The notes beneath the pieces are model-generated. The model saw only the letters and a program-made list of their open reading frames with translations, made no database searches and had not been told where the DNA came from. Shown here piece after piece: positions 1 through 10,220 of a DNA stretch of 24,927 bases. The position numbers and the translations under genes are program-made. Origin of the DNA: Acanthaster planci (taxonomy: Eukaryota; Echinodermata; Asteroidea; Valvatida; Acanthasteridae); contig NW_019091367.1 of assembly GCF_001949145.1 (NCBI RefSeq), positions 2,707,428 through 2,732,354 on the forward strand, in the 5' to 3' direction. Each line of letters opens with the position of its first letter. Position 1 is the stretch's first letter.

Positions 1-754
1 CTAAGATGATTACAGTGTCATGGAGCTGGCTAGTAAGCACAGAAATGTAACCAGCCGCCCAGATGCTTGCTTTAGCGAGAACAGGCTCCCGGCCACAACA
101 AGATGAATGCTGAGAGTACTGCTTGCCACTGGTCCTTGCATTATTGTTGCTTGGTGTAAATGTAGTAATTTACTCAACCAAAGTTACAGCTTGGTATTAC
201 ATGAAATTCAAAGGCCCAGACGTCTCAAGCTGCAATCACTGCATCTAAATAAATTTTAAAAAAAACACCCTACCCACCCAAGCCCTGCTGATCTCCTGAT
301 GCCACTGTCTTTTTCTAAGCCAAGTTTGATGGGCAACCATTTGTCAACTACAAATTGATTTTACCTGTACATGTACTTAGAATGAATTTCATGTACATGT
401 ATATATACATTGTACACATATACAACATGTAGATTAAATGCAAAACTGACTACTGATTGATAATGGGCCCACAATTGAACTTAGCACTACAAAGCCGGTA
501 CTGCATACATGCATTTATATGCATACATGTTGCCAACAGTACTACATGTACACGTACTTCCATATTTGGGGGGTGGCTGGGTACAATGTATGTGCATGTA
601 TGACTATTCTTTTACAGATGAAAAAAAAAATTGCAGTCGGTTTTGGAAAAATTCTATTTTGAAGCCCTATACCATAGACCCGGATACTTGTATGTTTGTA
701 TGTTTTGCCATCATCTACAGTCAACAGGATCTCAGGGACGGACGGAGATCTGCA
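1..754. other. Downstream intron of the LRR gene, ACATGT-rich
   Basis: No further LRR exon or other coding exon is recognisable on either strand. The stretch holds clusters of the palindromic words ACATGT and GTACAT near 366-432 and 486-600, A and G homopolymer runs, and otherwise unassigned sequence. Small open frames here have no recognisable domains. Confidence 0.5.
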
Positions 755-760
755 ACTTAC
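755..760 (-). other. Splice donor GTAAGT of the LRR exon
   Basis: The minus strand reads CACCGTGT then GTAAGT, a consensus U1 donor. An in-frame TAA follows immediately if it is not spliced, which supports a real boundary here. Using the overlapping GT two bases earlier would give a 136-nt exon; the 138-nt choice keeps both ends in phase 2, the usual phase in genes with one LRR per exon. Confidence 0.7.
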
Positions 761-898
761 ACACGGTGGAGATTGCTCTGGGAGGGGAACACGCCGGCAG
801 TGATGTTAGCTATATTGTTGTAACTTAAATCCAGCTTGCGGAGGCTGACAAACCCGTCCATGGAGCCCGGTGGTATGTACTCAATCTCATTGTGGTCT
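761..898 (-). CDS. Internal exon encoding about two leucine-rich repeats, possibly LRIG-like
   Basis: This is an internal exon of a leucine-rich-repeat protein, read on the minus strand. After one base that completes a split codon it encodes 45 residues and then two bases of a split Val codon, so it is a symmetrical phase 2-2 exon of 138 nt. The repeat core LxxLxLxxNxI is clear in LRKLDLSYNNI, preceded by a DHNEIEYIPPGSM unit. The Asn of HNEI and the second Asn-position of SYNNI are 24 residues apart, as in extracellular LRRs, and the next Leu (NLHRV) is also 24 on. Such repeats form curved binding surfaces in secreted or membrane receptors. The order DLSxNNI followed by a short FP-containing repeat recalls repeats 2-4 of LRIG1-3 as I remember them, so an LRIG-type receptor is a guess; an LGR, peroxidasin or other LRR protein is not excluded. 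No signal peptide, cap or membrane segment is in the window. Confidence 0.8.
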
Positions 899-945
899 CT
901 GAACAAAGAAGAGAGGAAAAGGAGAGAGAATGCAGATCCTATGAG
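899..945 (-). other. Splice acceptor and polypyrimidine tract of the LRR exon
   Basis: Read on the minus strand, a nearly uninterrupted C/T tract of about 25 bases (ctctctccttttcctctc followed by ttctttgttcag) ends in CAG directly before the LRR exon. It is among the clearest splice acceptors I noticed in the window. It fixes the exon start at 898, so the Met-initiated open frame running up to 993 is intronic read-through and not a protein start. Confidence 0.75.
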
Positions 946-2280
946 AAATTGTTGCCACATTGACTGAATATCAAAAATAAAGGTAGGATACATGTATGTT
1001 CTGGAGGAAGTGGAGAGTTGACCTACATGTAGAGATTAATTTGTTTTTCCTTCAATGTACGGGTAGAGTGTATTTAATTTTACATTTAGCTTGAATGAAG
1101 GCATCTTCTACACTTACAAACACCACTGTCATTCATAAATTTTTCTTTGATACTGTCTAAAACTGGGTTTCAAAATACAGCACGTCCATAGTGATATATA
1201 TGTAGGTCAGTATCTTCCCGCACAGGTCCAAAGAAAAAAATGATTAACACTCATAACGAAAACTGATAATGAACACAGATATGTATGAATGCTAACATTA
1301 TGTTAAATCAGTTGATTCAGAATTGACATGCTCCCTTTAATTAACACCGGCATAGTTTACACAACCTTTCACTAACTGCACCGTTACTGCACAGCTAAAC
1401 AAAACAAAACAAAAAAATCTAGAGCCCTATTCATCTGGATCTGAAACTGGATCCATTGGCCTTCAAGGAACCTTCAAAGTCCAGGCAGGGATATTCTTTT
1501 TTCCAGTCTTTTTAAGAGGACAAAACCTGGTAAACACCACAGGAGGAGAGGGGCAAAGAACAACAATGGACCCCCATCTCCTTATCAATGGTCACCAACG
1601 GTCACACCAGCCTGGCCAGAAAACAATGTAGCCTTGGTGGTGTTGACCAGCACTTTTCTTGTTTGGCTTAAGTGGGGCTTCTTTTATTGGCTAACGCTAG
1701 GCTGGTCGCCTGGCCACTCGCGACCGGAGAGAGAATAGTTTAAGTGGGTACAAAGGGCTTGAAAATATACATCTGGAGAATACTGTGTTTCTGAGGAGAG
1801 GGTGACCAGTGTTTAAGATATCTCTTATAGTTACATATGAGCAGGCAATGTACTCATTCACATTTTAATTTTTTTCTATGTGTGCATGTCCACCTTTCTG
1901 TTCCTGAATTTTATGAACTCTACTCTGTAGGCATATCTGACAATGAGAAACCTATCCAATAATGCATGTATGTTCAAGGTTCCGTAGCAGGCAGGCTTTA
2001 AATGTGCACACGTTCACCTATGTATAATTTCTTACTGCTGAAATCTGTGAGACTGTAGAAAGGTAGCATATTAAACTTGCTTTGAATTCCTTCTCTTATT
2101 GTAAGGTTTTTCCCCTCCTCAGGAATAAAATAAAACTGTAACAATAAGAAATACAAACCCCGTCTCAGGCAAAACCAACACAGGAACCCCCACTTGGTTC
2201 ACAATGAATTGGGGGATCTGCGACCTGCAACAGTCTATCAAAGCTGCCATAGAATTCTACAAAAATAAGAACAATCTTTA
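946..2280. other. Non-coding, probably upstream intron
   Basis: AT-leaning sequence with no convincing open frame, repeat or RNA gene. It lies directly upstream of the minus-strand LRR exon, so it is most simply intron. Confidence 0.45.
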
Positions 2281-3060
2281 ACCTAATTTCTTCCTCCCCC
2301 CCCCTTTTTCAACTTTATGGACACAAAGCTGACCCAGTTGTGTACATGGCGTGCTGAGAACTACGTCGCCTGGCTTTACACTTCACAATGATGGGATCAA
2401 ATGGGGGCAGGGAAAAAAGTCGGTGGTGACAAAAGGCCTTTCGGAAACTTCAAACGTAAAGGCTGTGCTTCTTTCAAAGAAGGGGGATGTGGCAGACCCA
2501 ATGATCTACAAATGTTCCCATTCCACAGAGTAAAATCCTCCTTGCATTTTAAAAAAAAAAAGGTCTGGCACTGTGCAAATACAGGCACGGCTCTTTCCGT
2601 CAATTTCGAATAGAACAAAATTAAAGCTGGCAAAAAAAAAAAAAAAGAAAGAAAGAAATTGGGGGTGTTATCGCTTCCCATCAACACCTGCACTCTTGTT
2701 GAGCTGCGCGAGTCTCCCCTGCACATTGTTCCCCAAACAACCCGCCCCAGCATATGAGCTACCCCGAGGCCCTCAGAGGGTTAATTTGAAAACTAGCACC
2801 GAAATCTGACCTGAATCGATCCCTGCGCGCTCTGGCTTTGGCACACACCAAGATTTTTTTCCTTCCTTCTTTTTTTAGTAAAATCAGCACCGCCTTAACC
2901 AAAAAAAAAAAGAAAAAGTCTGTCGGGGGGGCTGGACCGAGTTTCAACATGCTTTTCTTATTCCCCCTCTAAATTTGGCTCTCCCCCCTTTGCATTCCTC
3001 CAGGTTATGGAGCAGTACAAGTAGCAATCAATGTTTGTTAGGAAATTCAGATTGCTGAGT
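2281..3060. other. Non-coding, rich in homopolymer runs
   Basis: Contains many poly-A, poly-T, poly-C and poly-G runs of 6 to 14 bases (for example A-runs near 2551, 2632 and 2900, and T-runs near 2856 and 2870). The overlapping open frames on both strands are low-complexity Lys/Phe-rich translations of these runs, with no domain. Nothing else is seen. Confidence 0.45.
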
Positions 3061-3062
3061 CT

Positions 3063-3087
3063 AGAGAGAGAGAGAGAGTGAGAGAGG
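3063..3087. repeat. (AG)n microsatellite
   Basis: Eight AG units from 3063 to 3078, a TG interruption, then three further AG units. It is an ordinary dinucleotide microsatellite. Confidence 0.85.
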
Positions 3088-3335
3088 GGCAGAAAGAGCT
3101 GGCCGCTTCAAGCAGTGCCCTTAATACTACAGACTCTCTACTGGGGCTGAGTAGAAGGCAGCCTCTCTCATGTATTATGCTTGGGGGGAGGTGGTGAGAC
3201 TGAAAGCAGTGTGGGGCTGATGCCAAGATGGGGGGGGGGTAAAATAAGTGATCCGCTTTCTATAAACTTCAAGCCTGCTGTTTTGCAATGAATGAAGCTT
3301 TTACACCAGCACCGACTGAAAGAACTAGCACTATG

Positions 3336-3390
3336 GTACATGTAAATACATGTACTTTATGTACATGTACATGTATGTGTGTCCATGTGT
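3336..3390. repeat. GTACAT-word cluster
   Basis: Five or more overlapping copies of the palindromic words TACATGTA and GTACAT, partly tandem at 3361-3376, fading into a TG-rich tail. The same word recurs across the window. Confidence 0.7.
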
Positions 3391-4050
3391 GCAAGTGAAA
3401 CCGCCCATCATAGCTAGATGTATTATACATGTATATGGGTTTTCAAGCTACGCTGGATGTACATGAATCTACATGTTCATTTCAACAATGTACAGGTACA
3501 TGTACCCGTAGTTTGATGGGAATCAAGTCTGATGGGAGCACTACTGCACAGTGTGGTCCGGCCAAACTATCACTGTTTCATGCAAGACTTGGATTAACAA
3601 TGCTAACTTCGAAATGGCAACACCAAGTACCGGTAAGCGGTCCAAAATCCATTTCCATGTAAGTAGACAATGCATTACATACATGCACATGTCCACATAT
3701 TGTACATACAATGTATGCACAAGTCTGAACCAGCATTGGTACACTGTACATTGGACTGTATAAAAATGTATTCATGCTAAGTGACCACTGTAAAGTGCAT
3801 TATAGCAAACCCTTCCCCTGTGCCTATTGTCATGAAAGTACATGTAGGAATTTATCCCAACATCTCAACTCCAATGTCAGGTGTGCCAGACATGTTCTCT
3901 ATATACTAGTACCATTCTCCATCCTCTCCCAATTCATCAAATATATAGAGCAAGCTGGGCCCTAAACCCTGAAACACAATCTGTCCCATTGATCCGCTTT
4001 AGCAGATGAATATAAAAAAAAAAATGCATGCTGGCATATTGTAAGGTGTT
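3391..4050. other. Non-coding stretch
   Basis: No coding signal or RNA gene recognised. More scattered ACATGT words occur (near 3427, 3495 and 3680-3720). The short overlapping open frames on both strands are rich in Cys, Met, Tyr and His because they translate these words. Confidence 0.4.
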
Positions 4051-4294
4051 GGCGGCAAGGAACACAGTCCCCAGCGCTGCGGCAACGAGTCGGGAGATAG
4101 AGGGATGCTGTTCTGCCTTGACTGCCAACCAACAATACAGAGCGGGCTACATCAATTATCGCATACAGGCCCAGGAAATGCTGTATTCCTCAGGGGAGGC
4201 GGAATCTTTGCACGCGCCGGTGCAGACGTGCCGCATTGACCTAATTTCAGACTCTTCATCCAGCGATGATGCGGGTAAAAATACGACAGCAGCG
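4051..4294. other. CpG-dense block, possible regulatory element
   Basis: I count about 17 CpG dinucleotides in 244 bp, far denser than the CpG-poor surroundings. A plus-strand open frame of 93 codons (4028-4309) spans it and has a fairly protein-like, Ser/Ala-rich composition with an acidic SSSSDD stretch, but no motif I recognise and no splice context. A CpG-dense, probably unmethylated regulatory element or an unrecognised exon are both possible; neither is shown. Confidence 0.35.
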
Positions 4295-4848
4295 GCTCTT
4301 AAATCATAATTTGGCTTAGGCACAGCGCAGACTTTGATGAAGTTGATTATGCTGTCCTCTGCCCCCTTACAAGTGTCACTTTTTCTTTCTTTGTAGCCAG
4401 TCGGTACCAAAGGGACCGCGTGTACCTATCCATCACGGCAACGATAGATGCATCCTTAAGTACCCCACTGAGCATCTGCTAGGATGTAATTTCCCAATCG
4501 AGATTCACATGATCACGCTCACACACACTCACCCACATGCTGTTTGACTCCAGCGCTAGCCATTTCTCCCACCTAAATTAATCACTGCCCACAGAAACCA
4601 GACACATGCTCATTTTCAAAACATTTTGATGATGTAAGAAGTCACACAATGTTTCACTGAAATTGAAGTCAGCACACTTAGAACCAAGCTGCAGCAGTGA
4701 AGCGTGGACGCTGCAACTTTTGGAAGACTTCTCGTTGATTACACTGACCATCCCGCCCTCAGAACAAGAGAGTTTTACACCAAAACTAGGATCTCGAAAC
4801 TCATTTTAGGTGCACTTACATCGATGTTATCCGACTCAACAATGCCGA
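4295..4848. other. Non-coding stretch
   Basis: Nothing identifiable apart from ordinary low-complexity CA-rich sequence near 4515-4535. A plus-strand open frame begins at 4704 and runs into the GAGTC array; its Ser/Pro/His-rich end is a translation of the repeat. Confidence 0.4.
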
Positions 4849-4852
4849 ATCC

Positions 4853-4970
4853 AAGTCCTGAGTTTAAAGCCTCGAGTCCGAGTCTCGCGTCACACACCTT
4901 GACTCCAAGTCATGAGTCACAAACCTTGAGTCCGAGTCCAACTCACGAGTCACAAGTCATGAATCAAGTT
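4853..4970. repeat. Degenerate GAGTC-word tandem array, first block
   Basis: Irregular tandem words of the type GAGTCCGAGTC, GAGTCAC and CAAGTCATGAGTC, with about a dozen copies of the GAGTC/AAGTC core. It has the same orientation as the second block at 5624-5728. Such arrays are usually degenerate satellites or parts of a mobile element. Confidence 0.7.
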
Positions 4971-5517
4971 GTTCAGCCAATTATTCAAACTATGGAAGGA
5001 CATCCATGATCAAAGTTGTAAGTTCGCTGTGTGCTATTTTGTTTATGCTGATTAATTTCATACACTGCAAAAGCTATGGGTACAAAAGCTGCAGTTTCGA
5101 ATGCAGCTTCAAAATGGATGGAACCAGCGAGACCAAAGTCTAAGCTGAATCCAGTCATTTCGAAAACGCCCATACCAACACCACAACCACTTCGCCCAGG
5201 CCCAAGTAACTTCACACGTCCAGCGCAGGCCACGCATTTTTCATTTACATGCGAGCCTGACCATTTTGCTAAAAGTGTTCATATTTGCAACTGGTTCTGG
5301 AGACTATGAGGCTGAGTATGTACATCCATACAAGTAAATAACAAATGTACGCCCAGCGCATAGTCTGATCACCGCCACACAGTTTGCTGATAAAGAATAT
5401 GACACGTCTGGTTGACTCATCAGTGGGTATTTAGCCATACATAAATGGGCGAATTGGAAAACGTGCAATGCGATGAAGCTCCAGGCATGCAAACCAGTGA
5501 TAGCACAGGTGCATACA
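4971..5517. other. Sequence between the two GAGTC blocks
   Basis: Holds a 77-codon plus-strand open frame (5076-5309) beginning MGTKAAVSNAASKW and rich in Pro, Lys and Ser, with no recognised domain. Because matching repeat blocks lie on both sides, this could be the inside of a non-autonomous mobile element, but no terminal inverted repeats or target-site duplication were found. Confidence 0.3.
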
Positions 5518-5518
5518 T

Positions 5519-5624
5519 ATTAATTTTCCAGGACGTATATGATAAATATGTTTAATGAAAATGTGCTTACAAATTAATTTTCCAGGGCGTATATGATAAA
5601 TATGTTGAATGAAAATACATGACT
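5519..5624. repeat. 54-bp tandem duplication
   Basis: Two adjacent copies of a 54-bp unit; taattttccagg starts at 5521 and again at 5575. The copies share cgtatatgataaatatgtt and differ at a handful of positions, with divergence concentrated near the 3' end of the unit. Confidence 0.85.
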
Positions 5625-5728
5625 TGAGTCACGAGTCACCAAGCTTAAGTACGAGTCATTGTGGTCGAGTCCGAGTCATCCAATGTGACTTGAGTCGAGC
5701 CCGAGTCATGAAAAATGACTCAAGTCAT
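5624..5728. repeat. Degenerate GAGTC-word tandem array, second block
   Basis: Starts directly after the 54-bp duplication with GACTTGAGTCACGAGTC, then continues with GAGTCCGAGTC and GAGTCGAGCCCGAGTC words. Near its end GAGTCATG-aaa-ATGACTC forms a short inverted repeat. Word content and orientation match the first block. Confidence 0.7.
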
Positions 5729-7218
5729 ACAAAACTGATTTACATGCATTAGTGTACAAAAGGCTGCCATTATCAAACCAATGCGAGGTTTGAGTTGAAT
5801 GACAGAATGAATGACAGCGACACACGTGCGATTGCAATGTACGTACAATGTAGTCCCCCAAATACTGACTAGTGTTCGTTCGATCAATTAAGAAATTCTG
5901 CAATGTCATCCAGCAAGGCCAAGTGAAGACCAGAATGATGGATGGCATAATGTACAAATCTTAATATGAGATCTTAGAAAAAGTAATTGCGCTGACAGGC
6001 AGGACTACATTTCAACCAACCACTTGACGGCTGAATTAACCTTATCTGGCAGCCTTGAAGCCTTGATAGCCCACTATTGCAAGAATTAAAATATTTCCTA
6101 TTTTTCACCAAAAATAAAAAAGGAAATAAAAAAGGTGTAAACTGATGTCAATCAATCAATCAATATTTGTTTTAGTTTTGGAAGAATGGAGTAATGCACA
6201 CACCAATCTGGAATGCCTTCAGTGGAATCAAATCCAAAAACTCTAAAATGCAAATGGAATTGGCCCCCCAAAATGAAAATAAACCATGGCATCATTTTAC
6301 TGACGGCAGGCTCCAAACTTCCAAGGAAATATTTGAAGTGACAGGTTGGGGCCAAATTTGCTGGTGGTTTTTCCAGAAATTCCGATCAGCTGGCATGCAC
6401 AAATGAGCCGAAAGCAGGGCCAAAGTTACGCTCTCATTACGGGCAAAATGGGCTGACACCTGTCTGTCATATTTGGTCTGGGCCCACAATTCCACCTACT
6501 CCAAGGTGTTTGGAGGGCAGCACGTGGAAGCAGGCCCCAGTTGGGGGTCTCGCACAGGCAAGGTGAGGCAGGATGACTGTGGCAGAGGCTAGTCTTGCGT
6601 TCAAGCCACTGAGGTACCGACACGTTTACTGCCTCGCACATGACACCTAGAAATACTCTATCCCTAAAAACCCTTCGTGCAGTGCAGGAGAGGTGAAAAG
6701 GGTACATGTTGCCTCTGGTCACGAAGCAGTGAGGCTTTGCAGGTTGAGAAATATGTCGTAACACAACTTTCTGTTAGGGACCAGGACCGTTAAGGGCTTT
6801 GCTAGTTTGAAGGAAAACTTTGTCTGTAACAAAGAGAGAGTAATTACAAACAACTGCAGAAATCAATTGGACACTTCCTAGATTCTTCAAAATCCATCAG
6901 GTGGTTTTGGGAGAATTTTGCTAGATTGATAAGGGTACAGCCAAGTCACTTTTACTTAACATGGTGCTTGAAGATCCTTCAAAGTTTCAAGGAACATGCC
7001 ACTGGTTTTCTGCAGTGTCAGATTTTCCAGGTTTTGGGAGAGGTTCCTAGCAAAAACGCCGTGGTAGTTTGGATCAAACTTCCATTTGGACTCAATTTAC
7101 GTACATTTTGTTGATACAGTAGGACAAAGTTACAAGCTGGGACCCCCCTAAAAAAACAAGCTATCCCCTGCCTTTAACAGGACAGCAAACTATGTTCACA
7201 CACATACTGGTATGCAGG
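5729..7218. other. Non-coding, probably intronic
   Basis: No exon recognised. Small features are four TCAA units near 6149-6164 and a perfect octamer ATGCAAAT at 6248-6255. A 112-codon minus-strand open frame (6426-6764) is Cys/Pro/Arg-rich with no domain or splice context and is treated as chance. Confidence 0.4.
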
Positions 7219-7219
7219 G

Positions 7220-7245
7220 GGGTACCCAGGGTACCCAGGTACCAG
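7220..7245. repeat. Short GGTACCCAG tandem repeat
   Basis: Nearly three copies of a GGTACCCAG unit at spacings of 9 and 8 bases. It lies just beyond the stop codon of the minus-strand coding-like segment. Confidence 0.6.
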
Positions 7246-7248
7246 ACT

Positions 7249-7377
7249 CTAATTAGTGTTTGTGCAGGAGAAGTCAGTGTCCTGGACCCAGACGGTGACC
7301 TTGTCACTCACAGTATGGACACTGGCTCCCCCACCAGAAGCACTGACCGCTGACACCACGGGGTCACAAAAGACGAA
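7249..7377 (-). CDS. Unidentified coding-like segment ending in a stop (candidate exon)
   Basis: I do not recognise this product. On the minus strand, after an acceptor-like tttttttctcag, there are 42 codons reading FVFCDPVVSAVSASGGG, then SVHTVSDKVTVWVQDTDF, then SCTNTN and TAG. The codon pattern is unlike nearby random frames: only about three of the codons have A in the third position, and first positions are mostly G or A, as in real exons. Alternating hydrophobic residues (KVTVWVQD) suggest a beta strand of an extracellular domain, with two Cys. A GTGAGT donor lies inside it (7306-7311); if used, the exon would be only 7312-7377. It is on the same strand as the LRR exon but does not look like an LRR, so it could be the last exon of another gene, a pseudo-exon, or chance. 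Confidence 0.3.
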   Translation of the reverse strand, partial: FVFCDPVVSAVSASGGGASVHTVSDKVTVWVQDTDFSCTNTN

Positions 7378-7515
7378 CTGAGAAAAAAACCCAAACTCCC
7401 CCACTAGAGAATATAAAACTCTGTTGCTGAATCTGGTTACATCTTGAAGCAAAACAAAATATCTCAATGGCCATAATATAAATATGGAATGTTTCTGCAG
7501 TCCAGTCAGAGGCAA

Positions 7516-8800
7516 AGATCTTGAGATACAGCAAAGAAAAACTTAAAAACAAGATGTAGTCAGAGGGAAAGAGGAGCTGCTGTTTGCCCTCTGGCCTGGC
7601 TTTTAATGGAAGGTCACTGTTATCCAGCCAGTAACCTGCTGCGTGGGCTTGACCCAGCAAGTCTATTCTTACAGATGTTGCCTGCGGCATGTTGTGTGTC
7701 ATATGGGCATCTATGTGCAGTATGGGAGAAAGCATGTGCTTAAAGACTGATGTGATAAAGACAAAATATGACATAAACACACATGTACATGGCCTACAAG
7801 TGATGCGAGTATATAGGGCGAGAATGATTAAGAGCAATGCTTAGAGCTTCCTGAACAATTTGCAAATGTTGGGGAAGAAAAAATCGGGAACAGGGGATTA
7901 GACAGGATCCTGTGATGATGGCTACGCTCAAAACGTCAAAGGTTTGCTGAATGTCAAATTTATGCAAGTTTGCCAAGCTCTATCAGTCCAGCACCCCCCC
8001 CGATCCCTATCTCTGGATCATCTGATCAATAACCGTACATTCAAATTCCTCATTCCCAGCAACTTTTCTGACAGATGCGACAAGGGGGCTTCACATAAAT
8101 GCTATCCCTTACTTCCAATTCCTGACTTCTCTCCCATCCCCCCCCCCTTCAGCTCCATTTCTTCTCCCGATAATAACTACATAGCTAGGCTACCGAGTCC
8201 AGAATGTGCGTGGCCTATTTTTGTGCCCACAAAAGACAAGAGCAACAGAAGAACCACAGGGGCCCGGTAATTGCTACGCCCCTAATGCTGGGGGATTAGA
8301 GCTGTGGGAGTGATAGGCAACAGTGCAAGTGGGATACCATCTGTGCAGTCATGATTGATGGAGCTTCAGCCTAAGACCGTGAGCCCCTGCAGCCCTCCCA
8401 GGTAATGCCTTCTGCACGCACCCAACGCTCAAGCCTCTGTCTCTCAGAGTTGTTCTCCACGGCATTGTCCGAAAAAACAGGAGTGATGCATTCTCCCATA
8501 CATACTGTACATGTACACGTACTAACTGATCCAGTGCCATATTAACACAATGTATTTCCCACACAGTGTACAGGTGAGTAAAACGTCACATTACTTATAA
8601 AGACAAAAAAAAAGGCACCTGGGAATAAATCAAATAGGTTACACGAACAAGGACACAAGGTACAAATTCTTTGTAACATTTATGTCAGGACAGGAAATAT
8701 GATAATGGTTGATTGAGTCTGACAAAACTAAAAGCTGCTACCAGTACCTGTGACTAGACCATGTAATTGGGTCAAGGCATATGTACATTATGTATGCATT
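7516..8800. other. Non-coding stretch
   Basis: No supported exon. The minus-strand open frame at 7364-7837 is hydrophobic and has no recognisable domain. C-runs occur near 7996 and 8141, and a GTACAT-word cluster near 8506-8522. Confidence 0.4.
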
Positions 8801-8803
8801 CTA

Positions 8804-8981
8804 CAATCCTGGACAAAATAGTTGGAACACCTTGTGGGAAGCGTGGTGAAAAGATCTCCCTCTCCCCCATTCAATGTTGTGGTCATTTATTGGACCAAGA
8901 TTAAGCCCAGCTTACGCAATGAGAAACAACATTGACAGGGGGCAAGTGGGAGGGGTGTTCCAATGAGAGTTGTCCAGGATT
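8804..8981. mobile_element. MITE with long inverted repeats, Tc1/mariner type
   Basis: A non-autonomous DNA transposon of about 178 bp. The left end reads TA then CAATCCTGGACAAAATAG and continues with TTGGAACACC. The right end, reverse-complemented, reads TA then AATCCTGGACAACTC and continues with TTGGAACACC. Further in, both arms share a CCC-rich part and then TCAATGTTGT, so each imperfect arm is about 75 bases and the element is nearly a hairpin. Flanking TA on both sides (8802-8803 and 8982-8983) fits the TA target of Tc1/mariner transposases. The TCCTGGACAAAA...TTGGAACAC terminus resembles known mariner ends. There is no transposase reading frame, so movement would depend on one supplied elsewhere. 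Confidence 0.75.
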
Positions 8982-8983
8982 TA

Positions 8984-10220
8984 GCAGAAAATGCACAATT
9001 ACTTCCTGTCGAGTTCCATAATCGAAGATTTTATAAAGGCCATGCATGCACTCCAGACTCTGTTGCCTTACAGGCCTGTACAACCCATGCTGGATTGAGT
9101 CACAGTTTATACATCAACACTGCTTGCAAGAGCACCTCCACCTGGCTATAATGCCAAATCCTTGAAAGGATATTTAGCACTGTGCAGGGCAGACGCCACT
9201 GCTCTGTGTTTCTCAATATACAGTCAGGACACAGTGATGCTAAAATGCATGAGTGCATTTTCAACAGGTGTGGAGTGGCAGACCTTCATTAGAATATACA
9301 GGTATGCTTCTCTTTCATATGTTTCTCAGGAAGCCATTAGAGCTTGTGGCTGGCTGTGCATGGAAGGACCAGCATCTGGTGGACCTGTACCAGTACTCCT
9401 CATCTGTGAATTTCATTTTCCCATGCTACTGTGTCACATTCAGCTCTGCACTTGAAAATCACTGGCCCAGAACCCAAGTCTAATATGATTTATGTAGTTA
9501 ATCACCAATGGCACGGTACGCACTTCTCTAAAGGGAAAGTTAATCAGTCATAATCGAGGATGTTTGATTAAACTAGTTTGAACAGATGCAGTGAGCACAT
9601 TGCAGGGTACCAAGTACATGGTAATGACACAAAACACAGCAAAGGGGTCAGTAACGTTAGCAGCCTTTCCTCAATGGTTTGAGACATTTCTGTGTTTCAA
9701 CACCCAAACACCATGCAAGCTGTAGTTTTAATGTAACAGTAGAGCACTCTATGTGCTTTCAAAGTTACCTGCACATGTACTTCTCCCTTTTGCAGTCAAA
9801 CCTGGATGGAACAACACAGAAATCAATCTCTGGGTCTTGGATCCATTTTTGCCTTGTCACTGATACAATAGAAGAACAGGCTGTGCAATGCTCATCAAGA
9901 CAAGGCAAAATTGTCAAATCAAAAGGGAAACATTGCTGAGGTAACACTAACTTACTAGCCCCCTTTACTGTGTTCTGTCCCCAAATATTAGAATACAAAT
10001 TAGGAAATCAAGGTACAGAAACAAGCAGCCAATTTTAACTGCTAGTTCTTAACCCACTGGATGGAAGGAGCTTTGAGGAAGTGTGTCTTTGTAAGCCGCC
10101 AACTACACCCACACAAGAGTCTGTCCAAAACTCAAGAAATCCAGTCTTAGAATGTTCCCTGGTGCCCTGTCCGTGAACCAGAATAACCAGCTCATGCATC
10201 CACTGCACTTTCTGAATGCT
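8984..10220. other. Non-coding stretch
   Basis: No supported exon or repeat. Several plus-strand open frames of 60-97 codons overlap one another without domains. A polypyrimidine-AG followed by an open frame at 9795-9938 resembles an exon but carries a stop one base before its GT. Confidence 0.4.

Noticed and set aside
899-993. Met start and hydrophobic leader of the open frame upstream of the LRR segment (signal peptide?)
   Set aside because: The hydrophobic LLFLSSLF stretch translates the polypyrimidine tract, and a consensus acceptor sits at its end, so it is intron.
2397-2753. 118-codon minus-strand open frame
   Set aside because: Low-complexity Phe/Leu-rich translation of poly-A runs, with no domain.
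7364-7837. 157-codon minus-strand open frame as a membrane protein
   Set aside because: Hydrophobic by composition only; it has no family motif, and overlaps the better coding-like frame in a different phase.
9795-9938. Plus-strand exon after a ttctcccttttgcag acceptor
   Set aside because: The only open frame ends in TGA one base before the GT, and the translation has no recognisable motif.
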